Shown here: piece after piece, positions 57,192 to 64,000 of the stretch | Layout: each line of letters begins with the position of its first letter | Numbering within the stretch: position 1 is the stretch's first letter | NCBI GenBank assembly: GCA_963665735.1 | Contig: OY762444.1 | Span: 1,178,001 to 1,242,000, forward strand | DNA: 64,000 nt | From: CATOSK01 sp963665735 | Lineage (GTDB): Bacteria > Chloroflexota > Dehalococcoidia > Lucifugimonadales > UBA3495 | Reading direction: 5' to 3' | Position numbers and translations under genes: made by a program | The notes under the pieces: model-generated | The model's database searches: none | Told to the model about the DNA's origin: nothing | Seen by the model: only the letters and a program-made list of their open reading frames with translations

Positions 57192-57824
57192 TTGCCCACC
57201 AACCGGGTGAAAGTTACGCGGGTCATCGACGGAGACACCGTTGACGTGCTGGTTGACGGCGGGGCCTTCCGCCGCGCCCGGCAGAAACGCATCCGGCTGT
57301 ACGGCATCGACGCCCCCGAGTCCAGCCAGCGGGGCGGGCCGGAATCCACCAAGCACCTGAAACGGCTCATCGGCCGGCGAAACAATATGTGGATGGAAGA
57401 CCACGGCCAGGACCAGTACGGCCGCACCATCGGCAACCTCTGCCGCAGGAAGGGAGGCGCCCGGGACTCCTACAACTACATGATGGTCCGGGACGGCCAC
57501 GCCCGGGTCTACATGGCCAAGGCCGCCGACAAGGGACGGTACGAGGCCGCCGAGAAGGAAGCCCAGCGGAGCCGAAAGGGACTGTGGCGGGACAAGAACC
57601 CCCAGGCCCCCTGGGAGTACCGCCGCCAGGAGAAGGCCAGGGAAGAAGCCAAGGGGGGCGGCGGGAAGTGGGTCGTACTCATCTTCGCCGCAATCCTCAT
57701 CGCGGTGGTGATACTGGCCCTGGTGAGCGGCGTGGAACTTCCCATCACCATGCCCGAGCCCCCCGGGCTGCCGTCATTGCCCGACCTGCCCCAGCTGCCC
57801 CCACCGCTGGACGACTTCCTGTGA
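57192..57824 (+). CDS. SNase-like nuclease with C-terminal membrane anchor, 210 aa
   Basis: No ATG is available. TTG 57192, close behind AGGGAAGAGG, is the best start (GTG 57207 is the alternative). VKVTRVIDGDTVDVLV, RLYGIDAPESSQ, DQYGRTIGNLC and KKGLWRDKNPQAPWEYRR are the staphylococcal-nuclease core (residues about 6-145). A basic stretch, one transmembrane helix (WVVLIFAAILIAVVILALV) and a Pro-rich tail end the protein. The nuclease would thus lie on the membrane, unlike most SNases, which are secreted. GTGA overlap links it to the next helicase gene. Confidence 0.85.
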   Translation: MPTNRVKVTRVIDGDTVDVLVDGGAFRRARQKRIRLYGIDAPESSQRGGPESTKHLKRLIGRRNNMWMEDHGQDQYGRTIGNLCRRKGGARDSYNYMMVRDGHARVYMAKAADKGRYEAAEKEAQRSRKGLWRDKNPQAPWEYRRQEKAREEAKGGGGKWVVLIFAAILIAVVILALVSGVELPITMPEPPGLPSLPDLPQLPPPLDDFL

Positions 57825-59407
57825 GCGCCGGACGCCTGCCCCTGCGGGACTACCAGGACCGGATCGTGGAGGAGTCCTACCGTATGCTGCGGGAGGACCC
57901 ATCCCTGCTGGTGGCCGCGCCCACCGGCAGCGGCAAGACCGTCTGCATCGCCGAGATCTGCCGCCGGGAGCTGGAGCAGGGACGGCGCGTCGGACTGCTG
58001 GTGCACCGCCAGGAACTGGTCAGCCAGTCGGAGGAGAAGATTCTCAACCAGGCCGGGACCAACCCGGGGGTGGTGTGGCAGAACCGCCGGGAATGGGAAC
58101 GCCCGGTGGTCATCATGGCCCAGGACACCATCTCAGGGATGGAGATACCCGAAGGCGGGTTCGACTTGCTGATGATCGACGAGGCCCACCACGCGGTAGC
58201 CCCCGGGTGGGTCAGGACGGTGGAACGCATCAGCCCGGGGCGGCTGCTGGGGTTCAGCGCCACCCCCTTCCGGCAGGACCGGGAACCCCTGTCCCCCCAG
58301 CCCTTCGCCCAGGTGATCCGGCCGGTGACGCCCATGGAGCTGATCAAGCGCGGCCTGCTCTGCCCCGCGGTCATCGAGTCCCCGGTGGTCTGCGACCGCA
58401 GCGGCGCCCCCCAACCCATCAACCAGGCCAGCAACCCCGATGAAATCTACCACCAGGCGGTGCGCTACGCACTGGCCCAGGGGAGAAACCGCATCATCCT
58501 CTACGCCTCCAAGACCCGGACCGCGTCGCCGATGCAGGTGATACGGAAGACGGCCGGGACCCTCCGTGCCGCCGGGATCAACGCCGGGGCCATCTACCAG
58601 GACGTGTCGGCCCAGCGGCGGCGGGGCGCGCTCAGGAAGTTCCAGGAATCGGCCAGCGCGTCGGTGCTGGTGAACTACCTGGCGTTGACCGAGGGAACCG
58701 ACCTGCCCAACGTCGATTGCGTCATCGTCGGACGGCACACCGACTCGGAGAGCACCATCATCCAGATGATCGGACGGGGGCTGAGGCCCCACGACGACAA
58801 GGACAACTGCCTGGTGCTGGACTACACCGGCCGTCCCGACATGAGCGAGATAATCCACTACTGGCGGCTGGACCAGCCGGAAGAGGAGGAGGAGAAGGCC
58901 AAGCGGGAGAGGCCCAAGAGCAACACCGCCGACCAGCTGGAGGAGATGGCCACCCGGTTTCCCCGGAAGATCAACGTCATAGACGACACCCGGGTGCAGT
59001 ACCCCTGGTTCCGCCCCTTTCCCAAACGGCCCCTGATGGCATTGCCGGTGTGGAACAGGAACGACGAGTCGGGGAAGTACGTCACCGTGGAGCCGCTGAA
59101 ACGGGAGGGCTGGCGGGTGTCCACCGTGACGCTGATGACCCGGGGCCCCTCCCAGATGCGCCGGGAGCAGGTGACGGTGCAGACCCCCGAGGAGGCTGCC
59201 AACCGGGTGAGGATGGCCATGGGCCACATGGCGCCGCTCTTGGAGCGGAACGCCGAGTGGCGGGGCCGGGAGCCCACCGAGAACCAGCGCCGGGCATTGC
59301 GGCGGATGGAAGACCCCCCGGACCCCGACCAGATGACTTCGGGAGAGATCTGGGACTGCATATCCAGGGAGCGGTTCCGCCGGCGGGTGGACCCGGGCGC
59401 CCTATGA
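57821..59407 (+). CDS. SF2 DEAD/DEAH-type helicase, 528 aa
   Basis: GTG start overlapping the nuclease stop. LRDYQDRIVEESYRML, APTGSGKT (residues 33-40), LLVHRQELVSQ, LLMIDEAHHAV, GFSATPFRQD, then TEGTDLPNVDC and IIQMIGRGLRP are helicase motifs. The C-terminal part differs and carries a long charged insert (EEEEEKAKRERP). It resembles helicases of restriction or phage-plasmid type rather than RecG or PriA. Confidence 0.9.
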   Translation: MSAGRLPLRDYQDRIVEESYRMLREDPSLLVAAPTGSGKTVCIAEICRRELEQGRRVGLLVHRQELVSQSEEKILNQAGTNPGVVWQNRREWERPVVIMAQDTISGMEIPEGGFDLLMIDEAHHAVAPGWVRTVERISPGRLLGFSATPFRQDREPLSPQPFAQVIRPVTPMELIKRGLLCPAVIESPVVCDRSGAPQPINQASNPDEIYHQAVRYALAQGRNRIILYASKTRTASPMQVIRKTAGTLRAAGINAGAIYQDVSAQRRRGALRKFQESASASVLVNYLALTEGTDLPNVDCVIVGRHTDSESTIIQMIGRGLRPHDDKDNCLVLDYTGRPDMSEIIHYWRLDQPEEEEEKAKRERPKSNTADQLEEMATRFPRKINVIDDTRVQYPWFRPFPKRPLMALPVWNRNDESGKYVTVEPLKREGWRVSTVTLMTRGPSQMRREQVTVQTPEEAANRVRMAMGHMAPLLERNAEWRGREPTENQRRALRRMEDPPDPDQMTSGEIWDCISRERFRRRVDPGAL

Positions 59408-60105
59408 GATTTTCAATCGTCGTCGCCCTGGCCCTGCTGCTGGGATGCGGCGTGGAGCCGCTGCCCACGCCGGAGCCATTCGCGTGGAATCCCAACGCGC
59501 CGGTGACGGGAGAGAGCCAACGGGTCCTCAGCGAAGAGGAGGTCCGGGAGGTCACCGGCCGGTACGCAGCGGCGAACCTGTGGGTTCACGTGGCCCGGGA
59601 GACGGCGGAAAACCGGCCCGGGGAGTTTGCCCGGGCGCTGTTCACGGCCCCGCCCCGGGAGTGCGTAGAGGCGCGCCGGGACCGGATGCTGGAGACCCCC
59701 GACCCGCCCATATCCGAGATGCTGGAATGCGCCGCGCAGGAACTGGAAAGCCAGGACCCCGGCAACTGGGACAAGATACACTCCCATGAGAGAGAGACGT
59801 TGGTAAGGCGAGGAATGGTCAACCTGTTTACGGTGATGGACCCGCCCACCAGGATGACGGTGAAGATCGCCCTGGAACGGACGGTGGAAGTGACACCGCA
59901 GAACAGCCCCAATTTCGCCAGGTTCGCGGCCCACTACGACGACTGCGAGCGGATGAAGGACTGGTACGGAGACCTGATGCTGACCCGGGAGACCCAGTAC
60001 GACCTGGCCCAAGCCTGGCTGGAAGCCGAGGTGGAACTGCAGGCCTGTTTCAACCGGGCCACCCAGGAAGCATTCGTTACGACGGAGGACACCGGTGAGA
60101 ATTAA
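59404..60105 (+). CDS. Predicted lipoprotein, 233 aa
   Basis: A short signal with lipobox (VVALALLLGCG, Cys15) marks it as a lipoprotein. The rest is helical and acidic with several cysteines (CVEARRD, ECAAQEL, DDCERM, QACFNRA). Its start overlaps the helicase stop (ATGA) and its stop overlaps the next gene start. Function unknown; surface exclusion or mating-related roles would fit the context but are not shown. Confidence 0.75.
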   Translation: MRFSIVVALALLLGCGVEPLPTPEPFAWNPNAPVTGESQRVLSEEEVREVTGRYAAANLWVHVARETAENRPGEFARALFTAPPRECVEARRDRMLETPDPPISEMLECAAQELESQDPGNWDKIHSHERETLVRRGMVNLFTVMDPPTRMTVKIALERTVEVTPQNSPNFARFAAHYDDCERMKDWYGDLMLTRETQYDLAQAWLEAEVELQACFNRATQEAFVTTEDTGEN

Positions 60106-60397
60106 CTTCAACCCCCACCTGTCGCCGGGATACTTCGAGACCCACGAGGTTGGAGGTCTCAGCTGGCGGGCGGAGAGACCGGTCCGGGAATTCCTGAGCG
60201 AGGAGAGCGTGGCCCGGGTCGTGGCGACCTTCGGGCGGGAGACGGGCCCGGAGAACGACTGGCGGAATTCCAGGGAATCCGTGAGCCGGATCTACGAAGT
60301 CGGGGGAATCCGGCTGGAGGTGATTCACCACTGCTGGGAGAGGATACCCACGGTACGAATGGTTTCATCCCCGGAACCCACCCCCGCCGGCGGATAG
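60095..60397 (+). CDS. Hypothetical protein, 100 aa
   Basis: GTG 60095 overlaps the lipoprotein end by 11 bases. Alternating strands (NPHLSPGYFETHEVGG, IRLEVIHHCWERI) around a charged helix. No family. Confidence 0.6.
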   Translation: MRINFNPHLSPGYFETHEVGGLSWRAERPVREFLSEESVARVVATFGRETGPENDWRNSRESVSRIYEVGGIRLEVIHHCWERIPTVRMVSSPEPTPAGG

Positions 60398-60457
60398 CCA
60401 TCAGCCGCCAGCAGCCGGAAACCAGTTCAACGAAACGCCGGACAACGGAGACAGCCC

Positions 60458-60664
60458 ATGACCCGGGAACGAAGGCCGCCCTCCCCGATGCAGCGCCTGC
60501 AGCAAGGCAGCAGCTACGACTGGAACCTTTCCTCGCTGTCCGAGACCTATCACTGTTCCGGCAAGCCCGGTCACCGTGAGATCTCCCGGCGTCACCTGGT
60601 CGCCCGGGTCGTGACGCACCTGCTCTGCCAGTGCGGGACCATCGTGCGGCTGGACCGGCGATAA
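60458..60664 (+). CDS. Small His/Cys protein, 68 aa
   Basis: ATG 60458 follows ACGGAGACAGCCC. NLSSLSETYHCSGKPGHREISRRHLVARVVTHLLCQCGTIV: the C, H, C, C could form a small zinc ribbon. Basic. No family. Confidence 0.55.
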   Translation: MTRERRPPSPMQRLQQGSSYDWNLSSLSETYHCSGKPGHREISRRHLVARVVTHLLCQCGTIVRLDRR

Positions 60665-60744
60665 AAGGCAGGCAGTCACCTGGGGTCAGTGGGCAGGCCC
60701 CGCTTTCACAACGCTGACGCACCGGCAGCAGCCGTTCCCTTCGG

Positions 60745-60760
60745 TAACGCTCATGCGTTA
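60745..60760. repeat. TAACGC-tcat-GCGTTA palindrome
   Basis: Six-base arms, four-base loop, preceded by a degenerate AGCAGCCGTTCCC. Probably a reduced member of the composite hairpin family; it lies in the gap 60665-60905, which also holds CCACC-type spacer words. Confidence 0.5.
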
Positions 60761-60830
60761 ATTCCGCCGGCCATCCACCAACCACCGGTAAACAACCACC
60801 GGCCACCGGCCATCAATTTCCCGACTTGCC

Positions 60831-60873
60831 AACCCGTTCCCCCCTGTGTGATAACCATTGGGGGGAACGGGTT
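60831..60873 (+). promoter_or_regulatory. Perfect 14-bp stem-loop before 60906
   Basis: AACCCGTTCCCCCC and GGGGGGAACGGGTT pair perfectly around a 15-base loop, 32 bases before the ATG. There is no T tract behind it, so it is more likely an RNA element or protein site than a terminator. Confidence 0.7.
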
Positions 60874-60905
60874 GTTGACGTTTCCCCGGGCAGAGGAGGA
60901 AGAGG

Positions 60906-61775
60906 ATGTTAAAGTACGCGGTGATCATCGCCGCCGCTGCGGCGATGATAATGATAGTATGGCCGGCCATAGCCGGCTTTTTCGGAGACCGGCCCAACGA
61001 GGCCCAGAACCTGGTCGAGGCCACCAGCCAGACCAGCAACAAGGCCGGAACCATGGGGGACTCCTTCTCCGACGTGATTCCCCCGCACCGGGAGCCGGCG
61101 CCCCTCTCCCCACAGAACGGGAACGTGACGCCGCCGGCCCAGGCCGCCATTCCGGGAACCGAAGTCGACCCGGCGGGAACCCCCGAGACCAACGGCGAAC
61201 CCACCCCGACTCCCACGCCGGACCCCTACGCCCACTCCAGCGAACACGCGGTGCGGGACGCCATGGAGTACCTGCACCGGCTGCAGACGGAGATGAATCC
61301 CACCAGGACCGAGTACATCGAGGCCGTGGAACAGCTGGAACGGGCCTGGACTCCCCGCTACGAGAGGGCCGTGGACGAGTACAAGCGGTTCGCCCGCCGG
61401 ATAGACCACGCCGCGGACATGGCCAACGAGTACTTCCCATTGCAGCGGCGTCTGACCGCCGAGACCAGCAACCCCCAGCGGAGGCGGGTTCACGAACTGC
61501 GGGACGAGGCCGAGTACCAGGCCTACCTGAAGTGGCGGGACCAGGCCTTCGACACCCAGGCCCAAGCCTACCGGATAATGCTGGACCTCCACGACATGAA
61601 CATCACCATCACCAAGCAGAACCTGTCGGCCCACTTCCAGGCCATCTACCAGGACTTCCAGGAAATCCCCATCCAGATAACCCAGCTCCACGAGGAACTG
61701 GCCCGGTTCCAGGAGGAATCGGCCCGGATCCAGAGCCAGTTCGGGATCAATCCCGACGTGGACCTGGACGAGTAA
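60906..61775 (+). CDS. Membrane-anchored helical protein, 289 aa
   Basis: One N-terminal helix (YAVIIAAAAAMIMIVWPAIAG), a Pro/Thr-rich linker (residues about 65-105) and a long helical C-terminal half likely to form coiled coils (MEYLHRLQTEMNPTRTEYIE, ITQLHEELARFQEESARIQ). A T4SS-like or cell-surface component is possible, with no signature. ATG 60906 follows AGAGGAGGAAGAGG. Confidence 0.7.
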   Translation: MLKYAVIIAAAAAMIMIVWPAIAGFFGDRPNEAQNLVEATSQTSNKAGTMGDSFSDVIPPHREPAPLSPQNGNVTPPAQAAIPGTEVDPAGTPETNGEPTPTPTPDPYAHSSEHAVRDAMEYLHRLQTEMNPTRTEYIEAVEQLERAWTPRYERAVDEYKRFARRIDHAADMANEYFPLQRRLTAETSNPQRRRVHELRDEAEYQAYLKWRDQAFDTQAQAYRIMLDLHDMNITITKQNLSAHFQAIYQDFQEIPIQITQLHEELARFQEESARIQSQFGINPDVDLDE

Positions 61776-61791
61776 CGGGAGGAGATTAGTC

Positions 61792-62313
61792 ATGCGCAGC
61801 GCAGGAACCAACCGGCTCCGGAAGGCCTGGCAATTCCTGGCCGACCGGTGGGAAGAAACCACAAGCAAGGACCCCGAATTCGACAAGACCACCCAAGTCA
61901 GGACGCTAGCGGCACTGCTGTCCATCCTGGCCCTGCTGTTCCCCTGGGTGACATTGGACGGCCACTCGGGAGCCATGAACGCCGCCGGGCTGATGGACTA
62001 CTCCTTCACCGGCCCGGAACGCGGACTGATGCTGGGAACCAGCTTCCTGGAAGCCGCGTCCCTGTTCCTGATGACCCCGGCCATAGTGGGACTGGCCGGC
62101 TACAGCTTCTTCAAGAACCTGAACCGGGAACATCCCACCGCCGTGGGACTCTTTCTCATCGTCCTGCCCCTGGCGACCCTGGTACTGGCCCGGGAACTCA
62201 TCGACAGCGGAGGGCCGGCCCTGATGGGAATCCCCCTGCCCGAGTGGGGAATGCTCCTGATGATAGCCTGCAACGCAGGGCTGGTGATCCACAGCGTCAA
62301 GAACGGGGCATAG
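61792..62313 (+). CDS. Four-helix membrane protein, 173 aa
   Basis: Four hydrophobic segments (about residues 36-52, 78-102, 113-130 and 146-165). It starts 16 bases after 60906-61775 and is thus coupled. No family is recognised. Confidence 0.7.
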   Translation: MRSAGTNRLRKAWQFLADRWEETTSKDPEFDKTTQVRTLAALLSILALLFPWVTLDGHSGAMNAAGLMDYSFTGPERGLMLGTSFLEAASLFLMTPAIVGLAGYSFFKNLNREHPTAVGLFLIVLPLATLVLARELIDSGGPALMGIPLPEWGMLLMIACNAGLVIHSVKNGA

Positions 62314-62391
62314 CCCACCACCCCACCCCCGTCCCAGTGGATAGTGGTTAGTGGACAGTGACCAGGCACAACCCGTCCCCAACTATTCGGA

Positions 62392-62500
62392 AGTGTCCGT
62401 AAGGACACTGACCGGAAGCGACTAGCAAGTCGCTGACGGGAGCAGCTATCGCCGGAGCGATAGCGGTGCGAAGGGAACCGGATAACCCGGAGGCTATCCG
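62392..62500. repeat. Composite hairpin cluster
   Basis: AGTGTCC-GTAA-GGACACT (62392-62409), AGCGACT-AGCA-AGTCGCT (62417-62434), AGCTATCGC-CGGA-GCGATAGCG (62444-62465) and CGGATA/TATCCG (62479-62500), each joined by CTGACSGG-type linkers. The surrounding 62314-62565 has no gene and ends in CCAC-type spacer words. Confidence 0.85.
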
Positions 62501-62565
62501 TAGCGAACACTATCCGCTATTCAATAACCACTGAACACAGACCACGGGCCACCGGAGGAGCGACA

Positions 62566-63195
62566 GTGATAAACAGGGGAAGACTCATAGTCCTGGAGGG
62601 CGTCGACGGGGTGGGCAAGACCACCCAGGCGGCGCTGCTGGCCCAGGAGTTGGAACGGAACGGCGCGCCGGTAACACAGGTCCGGGAACCCGGCGGAACC
62701 CCCCTCGGGGAACACCTGCGGGAGTACCTGAAGAGCGGGGAGCCGCTATCCCGGGAGGCCGAGCTGCTGCTCTTCGCCGCGGCCCGGGTCCAACTGGTGT
62801 CGGAGGTAATCCGGCCCGCGTTGAAACAGGGCCGGACGGTGGTAGCCGACCGGTTCGCTCCCTCCACCCTGGCCTACCAGGGAGACGGGCTGGGAATACA
62901 CCCCAAGGACGTGAAGGACGTGAACGCCCTGGCCCTGGACGGACTGCGGCCCGACCTGTGCCTGCTGCTGGACCTGGACCCGGAGCGGGCCCTAGCCCGG
63001 ATACCGGAACGGGACCGCCGGTTCGAGAGCCGGTCGATGCGGTTCCACCGGCGGGTGAGGCGTTCCTACCTGGGCCAGGCCGCCGGAGATCCCGGGTGGG
63101 AGGTCATCGACGCGTCGAACAGCCCGGAGGAGGTAGAGCAGCAGGTCTGGCAGGCGATGATTAAGCGGCTGGGCGAACCCGGGACGTGGAAATAA
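62566..63195 (+). CDS. tmk: Thymidylate kinase, 209 aa
   Basis: P-loop EGVDGVGKTT (residues 11-20), REPGGTPLGEHLREYL, VADRFAPSTLAYQG and the LID-like ERDRRFESRSM are those of dTMP kinase, which makes dTDP for DNA synthesis. GTG 62566 follows CGGAGGAGCGACA. The RYxDSS-type motif reads RFAPSTLAYQ. Phages and large plasmids often carry extra copies. It meets the next gene tail to tail with no gap. Confidence 0.9.
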   Translation: MINRGRLIVLEGVDGVGKTTQAALLAQELERNGAPVTQVREPGGTPLGEHLREYLKSGEPLSREAELLLFAAARVQLVSEVIRPALKQGRTVVADRFAPSTLAYQGDGLGIHPKDVKDVNALALDGLRPDLCLLLDLDPERALARIPERDRRFESRSMRFHRRVRRSYLGQAAGDPGWEVIDASNSPEEVEQQVWQAMIKRLGEPGTWK

Positions 63196-64000
63196 CTACC
63201 AGCCGGTGTAGTTGCCGCCCCAGACCAGGAGCACGGCAGCCTTCGAGGGGTCGCTGTAGTAGCCGGCGGAACTCTTCACCCGGACCTGGACGTTGACGAT
63301 GAAAGGCAGGGAGAAAATGTTCGGCGAAGCGCCGGACGTGGAAGTATCCGCCGAAACCCCGGTGATCCGGAACTCGCCGTTGGAAACCGTCGCCGCGGAC
63401 CATCCCGAGTCAACGTAAGGCGTCCGGAACCCACTGTGGGGCCACCAGCGGTACTCCACCGTCGCGCCGGAAGGAACCGAGGAAATCTCCACGTCCACCA
63501 GCCCGTTGCCGTTGGCCTGGGAGGCGGACGTGATGGAGGGACGCGAGGGCCGGGTTCCCGAACCCGCCGGAAGAGCCGGCAGCGGCGTGGCGGTAGGCGG
63601 CGGGTTGGGCATCACCCGTTCGTAGCGCAGAGCGCTCCGGCTCGGCCCGATGCGGTGGAACCCCGCCATCCCGATCATCTCGTGCTTGATGTTGGAGTTC
63701 CCCGAAGCCACGTCGTTGGAGTCCACCATCCGCACCTGGAAGGAGATGATTCCCCGGACCCCGTTAACCGTCACCCGGGAATTCGCCGGCAGGTTGACGA
63801 AGGGAACCCGTATCTCCGAAGGAGCTCGTTCCGCCAGGTCGGTCCGCTCCCCGGTAAAGTCCGCCGGGTCAACCCGGACGCCGCTGTAGTTCCACCAGCG
63901 GTACTGGACGGTGTTGGAACCCGCGCCCGTCACCCCCAGGGTCACCACCCGGTCGTCGGTGGCGTCCTTGGTCACGGAACTCAGGTTGGGAGCGCCGGAC
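63196..64000 (-). CDS. Repetitive beta-domain surface protein, 5' end outside window
   Basis: The frame is open to the window end, so the N-terminus is missing. Two units of about 90-100 residues resemble fibronectin type III or similar beta-sandwich repeats: VTLGVTGAGSNTVQYRWWNYSG and VDVEISSVPSGATVEYRWWPHSG, each followed by VNVQVRVKSSAGY or SFQVRMVDSN. A Pro/Thr linker (NPPPTATPLPALPAGSGTRPS) joins them. Such proteins are usually secreted or on the surface. Convergent with tmk. Confidence 0.7.
   Translation of the reverse strand, partial: SGAPNLSSVTKDATDDRVVTLGVTGAGSNTVQYRWWNYSGVRVDPADFTGERTDLAERAPSEIRVPFVNLPANSRVTVNGVRGIISFQVRMVDSNDVASGNSNIKHEMIGMAGFHRIGPSRSALRYERVMPNPPPTATPLPALPAGSGTRPSRPSITSASQANGNGLVDVEISSVPSGATVEYRWWPHSGFRTPYVDSGWSAATVSNGEFRITGVSADTSTSGASPNIFSLPFIVNVQVRVKSSAGYYSDPSKAAVLLVWGGNYTGW

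Noticed and set aside
57189..57194. Programmed frameshift between the UvrD-like helicase and the nuclease
   Set aside because: The frames do not overlap, no slippery sequence is present and the nuclease frame has a usable TTG.

Overview
This window is a 64 kb piece of a GC-rich bacterial mobile replicon, most simply a large plasmid or an integrative/conjugative element. I see no rRNA, ribosomal-protein or central-metabolism block and no recognisable phage capsid, portal, terminase or tail gene. I do see a ParA/ribbon-helix-helix partition pair, single-strand binding protein, CHC2-type primase, two helicases, a TraG/VirD4-like DNA-pumping ATPase, an ArdC anti-restriction protein, HicAB, four tRNA genes and dozens of very small orphan genes. 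The host cannot be named from this sequence. The GC-rich codon use and many GTG/TTG starts would fit an uncultured high-GC lineage (Chloroflexota is one guess), but nothing here decides it.

Layout. (1) 1-30 kb: an accessory array of about 50 small plus-strand genes, often overlapping by ATGA or GTGA. Many fall into paralogous sets: DUF6197-like, a four-member ~105-130 aa set, DUF7007-like, small zinc-ribbon proteins, and an OB-like domain found alone and in a fusion. Recognisable members are ArdC (6705-7754), DUF2958 (7990-8403), a PfkB-type kinase (10940-11752), HicBA (20769-21205), a PcfJ-like protein (24183-25727) and tRNA-Arg, -Trp, -Thr and -Gly. Minus-strand genes for a DMT/EamA transporter with an extra C-terminal domain lie in this array as late arrivals. 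One copy (3108-5072) is visibly AT-richer and splits an older gene; a second is full length (18187-20010) and two more are relics. (2) 30-32 kb: a PrsW-type membrane protease and an HTH protein on the minus strand. (3) 32.5-37.7 kb: three long, very acidic paralogous proteins in one operon with a strong terminator, followed by a hairpin-rich non-coding stretch. (4) 38-44 kb: a 207-aa protein and a 973-aa protein that carries the hallmarks of a single-chain two-barrel RNA polymerase (QDE-1/YonO type), then small genes and a secreted or anchored thermonuclease. (5) 44.5-63 kb: the replication, partition and transfer module, comprising a replication-relaxation-like winged-helix protein, TraG-like ATPase, primase, ParA/RHH, SSB, a GHKL-ATPase/zincin fusion, a zinc-ribbon HTH protein, UvrD-like helicase, membrane-anchored thermonuclease, SF2 helicase, a lipoprotein, membrane proteins and thymidylate kinase.

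Two repeat systems run through the window. The first is a composite hairpin family whose flanking bases are conserved while both arms of each stem change together (7.9, 16.4, 16.7, 30.9 and 62.4 kb; the 16.4 kb copy lies inside a coding sequence). The second is a GGCCGCCCC hairpin in front of genes at 10.9, 11.8, 12.2 and 14.4 kb. Many ribosome-binding sites are also preceded by low-complexity spacers made of CCAC/TATCCAC-like words.

The best candidate for a previously undescribed system is the plasmid-encoded polymerase-like protein at 39591-42512 with its neighbours. If it is real, the replicon may carry its own transcription machinery.
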